The notes under the pieces are model-generated. The model was not told the DNA's origin and did no database searches. It was given only the letters and a program-made list of their open reading frames with translations. From contig CACXCA010000022.1 of assembly GCA_902766045.1 (NCBI GenBank), positions 122,429-186,428 on the forward strand: a DNA stretch of 64,000 nt, given 5' to 3'. This DNA is from an uncultured Bacteroidales bacterium (GTDB lineage Bacteria; Bacteroidota; Bacteroidia; Bacteroidales; Paludibacteraceae). Made by a program: the position numbers and the translations under genes. Below are positions 1 through 8,978 of this stretch, piece by piece (position 1 is the first letter of the stretch; every line of letters begins with the position of its first letter).

Positions 1-3000
1 CAGCATTGCCAGCCACGACATTGGCAAGTTATTGTTATGAAGGAATGTTCTCAGGTTGCACCAGCCTGACGCAAGCACCCGAACTGCCAGCTACTACTTT
101 GGCTAATGGTTGTTATAGGGAAATGTTCAAAGGTTGTACCAGTCTGACGCAGACTCCAGAACTGCCAGCCACGACATTGGCTGGTACTTGTTATTATGAA
201 ATGTTCTTGGGGTGCACAAGTCTGGCGCAAGCTCCGGCATTGTCTGCGACGACATTGGCTTATGGTTGTTATAATACGATGTTCTCAGGATGTACTAGTC
301 TGACGCAAGCTCCGGAACTTCCTGCTACCACGTTGGCTAGTGATTGTTATACGAGTATGTTTAGTAGATGCACGAGTCTGACGCAAGCCCCGGAACTGCC
401 TGCTACTACGTTGGCTAGTGGTTGTTATCAAAATATGTTCTCGGGTTGCATAGGTCTGACTAAAACTCCTAAATTACCTGTTACAACATTAAAATACGCT
501 TGTTACGAATCTATGTTCTCTGGTTGTACAAATCTCACAGAAGCACCTGAATTACCTGCTGCAACGTTGGCGGCTTTCTGTTATAAAGACATGTTCTCGG
601 GCTGCAAAAGCCTTACACAAGCCCCTGAATTATCCGCAACAACTTTGACTGAAAGTTGTTATTGTGGCATGTTCTCACATTGTACAGGTCTGACGCAAGC
701 GCCTGAACTGCCAGCGAAGGCGTTGGCGTCAAGTTGTTATTGCGTTATGTTCTCAGGATGCACCAGCCTGACGCAGGTCCCTGAACTGCCAGCGACGACA
801 TTGAATAGTGATTGTTATAGGTATATGTTCTCAGGCTGCACGAGTCTGACGCAAGCCCCCGAGCTGCCAGCTATGACATTGGCAAGTGATTGTTATTATG
901 GCATGTTGTCAGGTTGCACCAGCCTGACGCAAGCTCCGGAACTGCCTGCTACTACGTTGACTTTATGTTGTTATGAAAAAATGTTCTCAGGCTGCACCCG
1001 TCTAACTCAAGCTCCTGAATTGCCAGCCACGACATTGAAGGACTATTGTTATGCTGATATGTTCTCCGGTTGCACAAGTCTCACGGAAGTTCCTGAATTG
1101 CCAGCTACAGCATTAATTGCTAATTGTTATAATTCTATGTTTAAGAATTGTACTGGCCTCACTCGTGCATATTTGTTATTTGAGATGAATGTGAATCTGA
1201 TTGAAAGAAGCAGTTGCCTTTCTGAGATGTTCTCAGGTTGTACAAACTTGTCTGAAATCAGTGTTGTCTTCGACGAGTGGAGTGGCTACACTCAGAATTG
1301 GGTCGAAAACGTAGCCCCTACCGGCACATTCTACTGCCCGAAAGCATTGTCGCTTGAATATGGATTAGACAGAATCCCAGAGGGTTGGACGGTGAAATAT
1401 ATCGATGATACGGTTGCGGTGGAGACCAACTACCTCACCTTCACGGCGGAGGAGGATAGTTCCACGTTCGGAATAGACTACAATTATCTTGAGCCAGATG
1501 TGCAATACTCCTTAGACGGAGGGGAGACATGGTCGGAATTGATGGTCGGAGATACAATCCTATTGCCCCAAAAAGGAGATAAGGCACTCATCCGGGGATT
1601 TAATGAGAAAGGACTGGGCAGTAATGTAAAGGATTACGCTCACTTCGTCATGACGGGTGCTATTGCCGCCAGCGGAAGCGTGATGAGTCTAATCGATGGA
1701 GTGGGTGTTTCTACGGAGATTCCTAAATCTGAATGTTTTAATAGTTTATTCAAGGATTGCGCTAGTCTGACGAAAGTGCCGGAATTGCCAGCGACGAAAT
1801 TGAACTGGCGCTGTTATGAATCTATGTTCGCTGGTTGTACCAGTCTGACGCAAGCCCCAGAATTACCAGCCACAACGTTGGCAGATTATTGTTATAGTTA
1901 CATGTTCGAAGGTTGCACAAACTTGACGCAAGCCCCTGAATTACCAGCCACAACGTTGGCTAGAGGTTGTTATGCTGATATGTTCCAAGATTGCACAAGA
2001 CTATCCGAAATCCATGTCTCATTTGATGATTGGAATGACGATTATTTCACTGCCGCTTGGGTCAGAAACGTCGCCCCTACCGGCACCTTCATCTGCCCGA
2101 AGACATTGCCGCTTGAGTATGGAGTGAACAGAATACCGGAAGGTTGGACGGTGAAATATATCGATGATACGGTTGCGGTGGAGACCAACTACCTCACCTT
2201 CACGGCGGAGGAGGATGGCTCCACGTTCGGAATCGTGAACAACGAAGGAAATAATCCTGACGTGCAGTATTCATTAGATGGCGGAAAAACATGGACCGCA
2301 CTGGCTGCAGGCGATACCATCACGTTGGCCCATAAGGGTGACAAGGCTTTGCTGAGAGGAGACAATCCGGAAGGTTTCTCAAAGGGGAAGTATGAATTTT
2401 CAAGATTTAAGCTGACCGGGAAAGTGGCCGCCAGCGGTAGCGTGATGAGTCTGATCGATGGAGTAGGTATTTCTACGGAAATTCCTGGGGAGTTCTGTTT
2501 CCGTGCTATGTTCTTAGGTTGCACCAGTCTGACGCAAGCCCCCGAATTGCCAGCGACGATATTGGCTGATAATTGTTATTGGGGGATGTTCTATCATTGC
2601 ACCAGTCTGACGCAAGCCCCAGAATTGCCAGCTACAACGTTGGCTGAGGGCTGTTATTACGAGATGTTCTCAGGTTGCACCAGCCTGTCGGAAATCAAAG
2701 TGCCCTTTGATGATTGGAATCGCGGTGATTACACTGCTGAATGGGTCATTGACGTAGCCCCAACCGGCACCTTCATCTGCCCGAAGGCGTTGGCTCTTGA
2801 ATATGGATGGGAAAGTATACCGGAAGGTTGGACGGTGAAATATATCGAGGACATGGCCAATTACCTCACCTTCACGGCGGAGGAGGATAGCTCTTCGTTC
2901 GGAATCGTGAATAACGGTGGCAACAACCCAGACGTGCAGTATTCGTTGGACGGAGGAGAGACATGGAATATATTGGCGGAAGGTGACTTGGTCATATTGG

Positions 3001-4085
3001 TCCATAAGGGAGACAAGGCTTTGTTGAGGGGTAATAATCCCGAAGGGTTCTCAAAGAGTTGGGAGCAATATTCAACATTTAAGATGACCGGGAAAGTGAC
3101 CGCCAGCGGTAGCATTATGAGTCTGATCGATGGAGTAGGTATTTCTACGGAAGTTCCTGGAAATTACTGTTTCTATAAATTGTTCCAAGGTTGCACAAGT
3201 CTGACGCAAGCACCCGAATTGCCTGCGACGACATTGGCTTATAGTTGTTATCGAGATATGTTCGAATTTTGCACAAGTCTGACGCAAGCACCCAAACTGC
3301 CAGCAACTACGTTGGCTGAAGCTTGTTATTTCGGGATGTTCGCTGGTTGTACCAGTCTGACGCAAGCACCCGAATTGCCGGCCACAACATTGCCAACTAC
3401 ATCAAACGTAGAGAATGGTTGTTATAGTTTTATGTTCGAATTTTGCACCAGTCTGACGCAAGCACCCGAGCTGCCAGCTACTACGTTGGCTGAGGGTTGT
3501 TATACTGATATGTTCTACGGTTGCACCAGTCTGACACAAGCACCAAAACTGCCAGCTACGACATTGGCCGATTTTTGTTACTTTGAAATGTTCTCAGGTT
3601 GCACCAGTCTGACGCAAGCCCCAGAATTGCCTGCCACGACATTGACTGATTTTTGTTATGACAGGATGTTCTTTGGTTGTACCAGCCTGTCCGAAATAAA
3701 TGTCTCATTTGCTACTTGGTCAGATTATTATAGCAGCACCGATGAATGGGTCAAAGACGTAGCCCCTACCGGCACCTTTATCTGTCCGAAAGCATTGGCT
3801 CTCGAGTATGGAGAGGATAGAATCCCAGAGGGTTGGACGGTGAAATATATCGAAGGCGAAGGCTCTGGTGTAAACACCACATTAGCCAACAACATCACTA
3901 TATGGACCGATAATCTCACCATCTACATCCGTGGAGCGGAAGGGGAGGTTTCACTCTATGATGTGTCGGGCAAGAGAGTGGCAGTCTCCAATTCTGCGGA
4001 TGAGGAGCGTGCGTTGAACGTTCCGTCCAAGGGCGTTTATGTGCTCCGCGCGAATGGCGGATCATCGGTTGTGCTGGTGCGTTAA
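1..4085 (+). CDS. BspA-type modular surface protein (5' end outside window)
   Basis: The gene is open from the window edge; the TTG at 6 is only an internal Leu codon, so the real start lies upstream. The product is a cell-surface repeat protein. It opens with 15 tandem 26-residue repeats (core CTSLTQAPELPATTLA followed by xxCYxxMFxx) to about nt 1175. Three further modules begin with NYLTFTAEED at nt 1428, 2187 and 2859. Each module has a beta-rich head, a few 26-residue repeats, then a DW...VAPTGTFICPK...EYG...IPEGWTVKYI tail. The repeat resembles the DUF285/BspA leucine-rich '26-residue surface repeat' families. The end (about nt 3885-4082) has the LYDVSGKRV...GVYVLRA pattern of a T9SS type A sorting domain. 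It looks richer in G+C than its neighbours. Binding partner unknown; adhesion is an inference from the family. Confidence 0.85.
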   Translation, partial: ALPATTLASYCYEGMFSGCTSLTQAPELPATTLANGCYREMFKGCTSLTQTPELPATTLAGTCYYEMFLGCTSLAQAPALSATTLAYGCYNTMFSGCTSLTQAPELPATTLASDCYTSMFSRCTSLTQAPELPATTLASGCYQNMFSGCIGLTKTPKLPVTTLKYACYESMFSGCTNLTEAPELPAATLAAFCYKDMFSGCKSLTQAPELSATTLTESCYCGMFSHCTGLTQAPELPAKALASSCYCVMFSGCTSLTQVPELPATTLNSDCYRYMFSGCTSLTQAPELPAMTLASDCYYGMLSGCTSLTQAPELPATTLTLCCYEKMFSGCTRLTQAPELPATTLKDYCYADMFSGCTSLTEVPELPATALIANCYNSMFKNCTGLTRAYLLFEMNVNLIERSSCLSEMFSGCTNLSEISVVFDEWSGYTQNWVENVAPTGTFYCPKALSLEYGLDRIPEGWTVKYIDDTVAVETNYLTFTAEEDSSTFGIDYNYLEPDVQYSLDGGETWSELMVGDTILLPQKGDKALIRGFNEKGLGSNVKDYAHFVMTGAIAASGSVMSLIDGVGVSTEIPKSECFNSLFKDCASLTKVPELPATKLNWRCYESMFAGCTSLTQAPELPATTLADYCYSYMFEGCTNLTQAPELPATTLARGCYADMFQDCTRLSEIHVSFDDWNDDYFTAAWVRNVAPTGTFICPKTLPLEYGVNRIPEGWTVKYIDDTVAVETNYLTFTAEEDGSTFGIVNNEGNNPDVQYSLDGGKTWTALAAGDTITLAHKGDKALLRGDNPEGFSKGKYEFSRFKLTGKVAASGSVMSLIDGVGISTEIPGEFCFRAMFLGCTSLTQAPELPATILADNCYWGMFYHCTSLTQAPELPATTLAEGCYYEMFSGCTSLSEIKVPFDDWNRGDYTAEWVIDVAPTGTFICPKALALEYGWESIPEGWTVKYIEDMANYLTFTAEEDSSSFGIVNNGGNNPDVQYSLDGGETWNILAEGDLVILVHKGDKALLRGNNPEGFSKSWEQYSTFKMTGKVTASGSIMSLIDGVGISTEVPGNYCFYKLFQGCTSLTQAPELPATTLAYSCYRDMFEFCTSLTQAPKLPATTLAEACYFGMFAGCTSLTQAPELPATTLPTTSNVENGCYSFMFEFCTSLTQAPELPATTLAEGCYTDMFYGCTSLTQAPKLPATTLADFCYFEMFSGCTSLTQAPELPATTLTDFCYDRMFFGCTSLSEINVSFATWSDYYSSTDEWVKDVAPTGTFICPKALALEYGEDRIPEGWTVKYIEGEGSGVNTTLANNITIWTDNLTIYIRGAEGEVSLYDVSGKRVAVSNSADEERALNVPSKGVYVLRANGGSSVVLVR
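6..1175 (+). repeat. 15 tandem 78-bp repeats (26 residues each)
   Basis: Fifteen head-to-tail 78-bp units encode LPATTLAxxCYxxMFxxCTSLTQAPE. The codons for the scaffold (for example tgttat, atgttc, ctgacgcaa) are nearly constant. The two codons before and the two after CY differ in almost every unit. Confidence 0.9.
1383..2215 (+). repeat. Long identical direct repeat between modules (1383-1456 and 2142-2215)
   Basis: About 74 bases spanning the module tail and the next module head are identical at 1383-1456 and 2142-2215. Shorter near-identical copies occur at 2822-2892 and around 4194-4220 in the next gene. This is direct DNA repetition, not only protein similarity, and gives substrate for recombination or gene conversion. 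Confidence 0.85.
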
Positions 4086-4130
4086 GGCTGCGCCGGCGGA
4101 AAATTATTAGGTAGAAAAAATATTTAGATT

Positions 4131-7100
4131 ATGAGGAAAATAATAATTGCTTTTGTGATGATGCTTTGCGCCGCCTGCGTGGCGAGCGCGGCTAACTACC
4201 TCACCTTCACGGCGGAGGAGGATAGTTCTTCGTTTGGAATTGTGAACGCAGGGAATAATCCTGACGTGCAGTATTCATTGGACGATGGGGAAACGTGGAT
4301 TGCCTTGGCGGAAGGTGACACGGTCGTATTGGTCCATAAGGGAGACAAGGCATTGCTGAAGGGAGTTAATCCTGAAGGTGTATCAAGGGATGGCCAACGT
4401 TCAACATTTAAGATGACAGGGAAAGTGGCTGCCAGTGGCAGTTTGATGAGCCTGATCGATGGAACAGGTCTTGCCACAGAAATCCCAGGGTATGCCTGTT
4501 TCGACCAATTGTTCATAGGATGCACTAGTCTGACGAAGGCCCCTGAATTGTCTGCGACAACGCTGGCAGGAGATTGCTACAGTTACATGTTCTATGGTTG
4601 CACCAATCTATCGGAGATTAGAGCCTCATTTGATGAGTGGGAAAGAGGATCTACTTCTTGGTGGGTCAAAGACGTCGCCCCTACCGGCACCTTCATCTGC
4701 CCGAAAGCGTTGGCACTTGAGTATGGGGTGGACAGAATACCAGAAGGGTGGACGGTGAAATATATCGAGGACACAGTTGCAATTGAGACCAATTACCTCA
4801 CCTTCACAGCTGAGGAGGATAGCTCAACGTTTGGAGTTAAAAATAATGTATATATGGGAATACAGTATTCTCTTGATGGAGGAAAAACGTGGCTGGACTT
4901 GAAATACAATTATGGTAAAAATGTTGTTTTGAGAAAGAAAGGCGACAAAGCAATTCTAAGAGGACAAAATTTTGAAAATTCTGGGGGAGGCAAGGGGTTT
5001 GCAATGACTGGCAAAATCGCAGCGAGCGGAAGTGTGATGAGCCTTATAGACGGTGTTGGAATCACAAAAGTCTTCCCCGAAAATACAAACTTCTGTTATT
5101 TGTTCTATCGCTGTGGATCAGCTCTGACCAAAGCACCAGAGTTACCAGCCACGACATTGACTGCCGGTTGTTATCTTGATATGTTCAATGGTTGTACAGG
5201 TCTGACTCAGGCTCCAGAATTGCCAGCCACGACATTGACTACCGATTGTTATCTTGATATGTTCTTTGGTTGCACAAGTCTGACACAAGCCCCAGAATTG
5301 CCTGCTACAACATTAGCTATTGGTTGTTATGAACAAATGTTCTTGGGTTGCACAAGCCTGACACAAGCCCCTGAGTTACCAGCCACGACTTTGGCGAGGG
5401 AGTGTTATTATAGAATGTTCTATGACTGTACAAGTCTGACGCAAGCACCCGAATTGCCAGCCACGACATTGCCAGACATAAACTCCTCAGTTGATCGTGG
5501 TTGCTATTCTGAAATGTTCCATGGTTGCACAAGTCTTACCAAAGTCCCTGAAATATTGCCAGCGACAACATTAAAGGGTCATTGTTATTTGGGAATGTTC
5601 TCTGGCTGTACAAGTTTGACGCAAGCACCCGAATTGCCAGCCACGACTTTATCCGATCGTTGTTATGAAGAAATGTTCAAAGGCTGTACAAGTCTTACTA
5701 AAGTCCCAGAAATATTGCCAGCGACAACATTAGCAGAACTTTGTTATTATGGAATGTTCAATGATTGCACAAGCCTGACACAAGCCCCAGAGTTACCAGC
5801 TACGACACTAGCGCGTGCGTGTTATAATGGAATGTTCAATAATTGCACAAGCCTTGACTATATAAAGGTTAATTTTAAAGTGTGGAAACAACAAACTGGT
5901 AGTTGGGTGTATAACGTGGCTCCAACTGGGACTTTCGTTTGCCCTAAAATTTTATTTGTCGAGTATGGATCTAACAGAATCCCTGAAGGGTGGACCGTGA
6001 AATATATTGATGACGTTACTCCAGATAACGCTAATTACCTCACCTTCACCGCTGAAGAGGATAGCTCTTCATTTGGTATAGTAAACTATGTAGATGGTAT
6101 AGAAAACAACAAAGAAAAAGTCCCCGATATTCGATATTCATTGGACAATGGAGAGACGTGGTCTATGCTGACTCCCAATTCGCCTATCACTTTGGCAAAA
6201 AAGGGAGAAAAGGCTTTGTTGATGGGATATAATCCTACAGGATTATCGACTGGCGGAGACTATGGCGATTATACAAAGTTCACAATGACAGGCAAGATAG
6301 CAGCGAACGGAAGCGTGATGAGCCTTATTGACGGATTTGGATACGATACCATCATTCCAAATATGTACTGTTTTTATAGATTATTCTGCAAATGCACAAG
6401 TTTGACGCAAGGCCCTGCTTTAACAGCTACAGAGCTGAAATATAATTGCTATAGTGAAATATTCATAGGATGCACTAATATGAAGCGAATGCTCGGAATC
6501 CATGCTACGGAAGTTGCACAAAGGGCTTTTGTATTAGCGTTCAGCGGTTGTACAAGTCTAATCGAAGCTCCCGAACTGTCTGCAACGACGTTGGATTCAT
6601 ATTGCTATAATGGAATGTTCTCAGGTTGCACAAATCTGGTCGAAGCCCCCGAATTGCCAGCAACAACATTAGCGGAGCATTGTTATTTTGGAATGTTTAA
6701 AGATTGTACCAGCCTGACGAAAGCGCCAGAATTGCCTGCAACAACATTAGCGGATTATTGTTATTATAGAATGTTCTCAGGTTGTACAAGCCTGACGAAA
6801 GCACCCAAATTGTCAGCAACGGCTTTGCCTGAAGGGTGTTATTATCAAATGTTCTCTGGTTGCACAAATCTATCGCAGATTAATGTTTCCTTTGATGATT
6901 GGTCACATAATTCCGCGACTTCCAACTGGGTCGAAAGCGTTGCTCCAACTGGCACCTTCATTTGCCCTAAAAACTTATCTCTTGAATATGGAATAGACAG
7001 AATCCCTGAAGAATGGACGGTGAAATATATCGAGGATGAACCTAACTACCTCACCTTCACGGCTGAGGAGGATAACGTCAGTGTTGCGGTCACGGAAAGC

Positions 7101-8036
7101 GAACAGAACGGTGGTGACATCCAACCTGCCCCTTACCCACAAGTCTCGGACGATACCACAGTCGAATCCATGAGCGGGGCAGAAAGATTGTTCGAAAGAA
7201 GGAACCTTCCAGCTATGAGTACTGACCTGAAGTATTCAACGGACGGCGGCGAGACGTGGACGGAGATGGTTCCCGGTACGCCCGTCATCTTGGCGAAGAA
7301 GGGAGATAAGATCCTGTTCAAGGGTAATAATCCGTCTGGATTCTCCACCGAGACACAACGTATTCAGTTTGATATCGAAGGGAAAGTCTCCGCGAGCGGA
7401 AGCGTAATGAGCTTAATCGACGAGACAGGAGTTGCAACAACTATTCCGAACGAGTATTGCTTTGCCAGCCTCTTCGAAAACTGCGCAGGGCTCACGAAAA
7501 TGCCTGATTTGAACGCCACGCAACTGAAGGCCTACTGCTACAAGGATATGTTCCGCGGTTGCACGAGTCTGAGGTCAACAACCATGTTACCTGCCACAAC
7601 GCTCGAGGAGGGTAGCTACGAGGAAATGTTCTTTGATTGCGAGAACCTCTCCGAGGTGAATGTGTCATTCTCCGACTGGACAGATGGAACGAAGGATTGG
7701 CTCCATGGGGTCGCTTCCGAGGGAAAGGTCATCAGTCCCGCCAACCTTGCACCAACAACAGGGGATGACTATGTGCCAGATGGTTGGTCGCTCGTTTCGG
7801 ATAGCATCATCACAGTCCTTTCCGAGGCTTTGGCTGATGGTCTCATCGTATGGACACAAGATCATACTATCTATGTGAAAGGAGCAAAAGGAGAGATTTC
7901 GCTCTATGATCCTACAGGTAAGATTCTCTTGATTTCAAACTCTTCTGCAGAAGATATACGAACGTTGAGAGTTCCATCAAAGGGCGTCTATGTCGTTAAA
8001 ACAAACGAGAAGAGTTTGATTACAGTGGTGCGATAA
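4131..8036 (+). CDS. BspA-type modular surface protein, complete paralogue
   Basis: This 1301-residue protein is a paralogue of its upstream neighbour, 45 bp away with no promoter visible between them, so the pair is probably co-transcribed. It has a signal peptide (MRKIIIAFVMMLCAACVASA) and four modules starting with NYLTFTAEED at residues 22, 221, 635 and 972. Module 2 carries a long run of 26-residue CTSLTQAPELPATTL repeats, two of them lengthened by one residue (EILPATTL), and one interrupted by an insertion near nt 5470. Module 4 is the most diverged and has an extra stretch of about 45 residues after its head. The C terminus (about residues 1235-1301) repeats the GEISLYDPTGKI...GVYVVKTN layout of a T9SS type A sorting domain. 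Function is not proven; a surface adhesin role is inferred. Confidence 0.85.
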   Translation: MRKIIIAFVMMLCAACVASAANYLTFTAEEDSSSFGIVNAGNNPDVQYSLDDGETWIALAEGDTVVLVHKGDKALLKGVNPEGVSRDGQRSTFKMTGKVAASGSLMSLIDGTGLATEIPGYACFDQLFIGCTSLTKAPELSATTLAGDCYSYMFYGCTNLSEIRASFDEWERGSTSWWVKDVAPTGTFICPKALALEYGVDRIPEGWTVKYIEDTVAIETNYLTFTAEEDSSTFGVKNNVYMGIQYSLDGGKTWLDLKYNYGKNVVLRKKGDKAILRGQNFENSGGGKGFAMTGKIAASGSVMSLIDGVGITKVFPENTNFCYLFYRCGSALTKAPELPATTLTAGCYLDMFNGCTGLTQAPELPATTLTTDCYLDMFFGCTSLTQAPELPATTLAIGCYEQMFLGCTSLTQAPELPATTLARECYYRMFYDCTSLTQAPELPATTLPDINSSVDRGCYSEMFHGCTSLTKVPEILPATTLKGHCYLGMFSGCTSLTQAPELPATTLSDRCYEEMFKGCTSLTKVPEILPATTLAELCYYGMFNDCTSLTQAPELPATTLARACYNGMFNNCTSLDYIKVNFKVWKQQTGSWVYNVAPTGTFVCPKILFVEYGSNRIPEGWTVKYIDDVTPDNANYLTFTAEEDSSSFGIVNYVDGIENNKEKVPDIRYSLDNGETWSMLTPNSPITLAKKGEKALLMGYNPTGLSTGGDYGDYTKFTMTGKIAANGSVMSLIDGFGYDTIIPNMYCFYRLFCKCTSLTQGPALTATELKYNCYSEIFIGCTNMKRMLGIHATEVAQRAFVLAFSGCTSLIEAPELSATTLDSYCYNGMFSGCTNLVEAPELPATTLAEHCYFGMFKDCTSLTKAPELPATTLADYCYYRMFSGCTSLTKAPKLSATALPEGCYYQMFSGCTNLSQINVSFDDWSHNSATSNWVESVAPTGTFICPKNLSLEYGIDRIPEEWTVKYIEDEPNYLTFTAEEDNVSVAVTESEQNGGDIQPAPYPQVSDDTTVESMSGAERLFERRNLPAMSTDLKYSTDGGETWTEMVPGTPVILAKKGDKILFKGNNPSGFSTETQRIQFDIEGKVSASGSVMSLIDETGVATTIPNEYCFASLFENCAGLTKMPDLNATQLKAYCYKDMFRGCTSLRSTTMLPATTLEEGSYEEMFFDCENLSEVNVSFSDWTDGTKDWLHGVASEGKVISPANLAPTTGDDYVPDGWSLVSDSIITVLSEALADGLIVWTQDHTIYVKGAKGEISLYDPTGKILLISNSSAEDIRTLRVPSKGVYVVKTNEKSLITVVR

Positions 8037-8059
8037 AAATACATTTTCTCTGATTCTGT

Positions 8060-8102
8060 AACTGCCATGTATGCGAAAATTCACACACATGGCAGTTTTA
8101 TA
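8060..8102 (+). terminator. Intrinsic terminator after the BspA pair
   Basis: An 11-bp perfect stem (AACTGCCATGT / ACATGGCAGTT, arms 8060-8070 and 8087-8097) with a 16-nt loop is followed by TTTAT. It lies 24 bp after the stop codon. Confidence 0.8.
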
Positions 8103-8123
8103 AAATAAAAACACACAGAAAAA

Positions 8124-8155
8124 TTTGTCTCTTATCAAATAATGGTTTATCTTTG
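8124..8155 (+). promoter_or_regulatory. Bacteroidetes-type promoter for rpsO
   Basis: TTTG at 8124-8127 and TATCTTTG at 8148-8155 with a 20-bp spacer match the -33/-7 consensus. The start codon of rpsO is 33 bp downstream of the -7 box. Confidence 0.75.
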
Positions 8156-8187
8156 CGACCGATTTTAACAATTAAATTTTTATTATC

Positions 8188-8457
8188 ATGTATTTAGATG
8201 CTGCAAAAAAGCAAGAAATCTTCAGTCAATACGGAAAGTCTAATACCGATACTGGGTCAGCAGAATCTCAGATAGCGCTATTTACATACCGTATTCTCCA
8301 TTTGACCGAACACATGAAGTCAAATGCAAAGGATTATGCTACGCAAAGATCGCTTAAGATGTTGGTTGGAAAGCGTCGTCGTATGCTTGACTACATCAAG
8401 GAGCAAGATATCGAAAGATATCGTGCTATCGTTAAAGCAAACAATCTTCGTAAGTAA
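8188..8457 (+). CDS. rpsO: 30S ribosomal protein S15
   Basis: The 89-residue product has the usual S15 length and sequence: the TGSAESQIALFTYRI motif that contacts 16S rRNA, the central LTEHMKSNAKDYATQRSL helix segment and the RRRMLDYIK C-terminal helix. S15 binds 16S rRNA early in assembly of the 30S platform. The gene stands alone between its own promoter (8124-8155) and terminator (8482-8509), as expected for a monocistronic ribosomal protein gene. The ATG at 8188 is the only sensible start. Confidence 0.97.
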   Translation: MYLDAAKKQEIFSQYGKSNTDTGSAESQIALFTYRILHLTEHMKSNAKDYATQRSLKMLVGKRRRMLDYIKEQDIERYRAIVKANNLRK

Positions 8458-8481
8458 TCACTGTGAAGTATTAAAAAAACG

Positions 8482-8509
8482 AGGCGAGTCGGTTCGATTC
8501 GCCTTTTTT
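8482..8509 (+). terminator. rpsO terminator
   Basis: A 9-bp stem (AGGCGAGTC / GATTCGCCT, one G-T pair, arms 8482-8490 and 8496-8504) with a 5-nt loop is followed by a run of T. Confidence 0.85.
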
Positions 8510-8511
8510 AT

Positions 8512-8519
8512 TATCTTTG
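8512..8519 (+). promoter_or_regulatory. -7 box upstream of the dCMP deaminase gene
   Basis: TATCTTTG begins just after the rpsO terminator and 35 bp before the deaminase start codon. No good -33 TTTG is present because the terminator stem occupies that position. Confidence 0.5.
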
Positions 8520-8546
8520 CATAACAAACGTATTCAATAAAGTGAT

Positions 8547-8978
8547 ATGGACGATAAAAAGAAGCATCAGTTTGACTCTCGTTATATGAGGATGGCTCGA
8601 ATTTGGGCGGAAAACTCCTACTGCAAACGGAGAAAAGTGGGGGCATTGATTGTCAAAGAAAGAATGATCATATCCGACGGATACAACGGAACGCCCTCAG
8701 GGTTTGAAAATGTGTGTGAAGATGATGACAACGCAACTAAACCCTACGTACTGCATGCTGAAGCCAATGCCATCACAAAAGTTGCTCGCTCCTCTAACAG
8801 CAGCGAAGGAGCAACTCTATATGTGACTGCCTCCCCTTGTATTGAATGCGCCAAATTAATTATCCAAGCAGGAATCAAGCGCGTTGTTTACGGAGAACAA
8901 TATAGAATCTTAGACGGAATAGAACTTCTCAAAAGAGCAGGCATAGAAGTTGAATTTTTAGATAGTACTGACATATGA
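8547..8978 (+). CDS. dCMP/cytidine deaminase family protein (ComEB-like)
   Basis: The 143-residue zinc enzyme is of the deoxycytidylate deaminase family, which converts dCMP to dUMP and so feeds dTTP synthesis. The zinc ligands and catalytic glutamate are intact: H70-A-E72 in HAEANAI, and C98 and C101 in SPCIECAK. The N-terminal RKVGALIVK and GYNGTPSG segments are typical of dCMP deaminases rather than of cytidine or tRNA adenosine deaminases. It overlaps the following S41 protease gene by 4 bp (ATGA), implying translational coupling. Substrate is inferred from family resemblance. Confidence 0.88.
   Translation: MDDKKKHQFDSRYMRMARIWAENSYCKRRKVGALIVKERMIISDGYNGTPSGFENVCEDDDNATKPYVLHAEANAITKVARSSNSSEGATLYVTASPCIECAKLIIQAGIKRVVYGEQYRILDGIELLKRAGIEVEFLDSTDI

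Noticed and set aside
6..1175. CRISPR-like regular repeats
   Set aside because: The 78-bp periodicity is continuous coding sequence with protein-level conservation, without separate spacers.
2189..3365. Several - strand frames of 84-111 codons opposite the first BspA gene
   Set aside because: They recur only because the modules repeat; the antisense translation shows no independent start signals.
7660..7878. 72-codon + strand frame inside the second BspA gene
   Set aside because: Shadow of the main frame; the long frame is clearly coding there (T9SS sorting domain).
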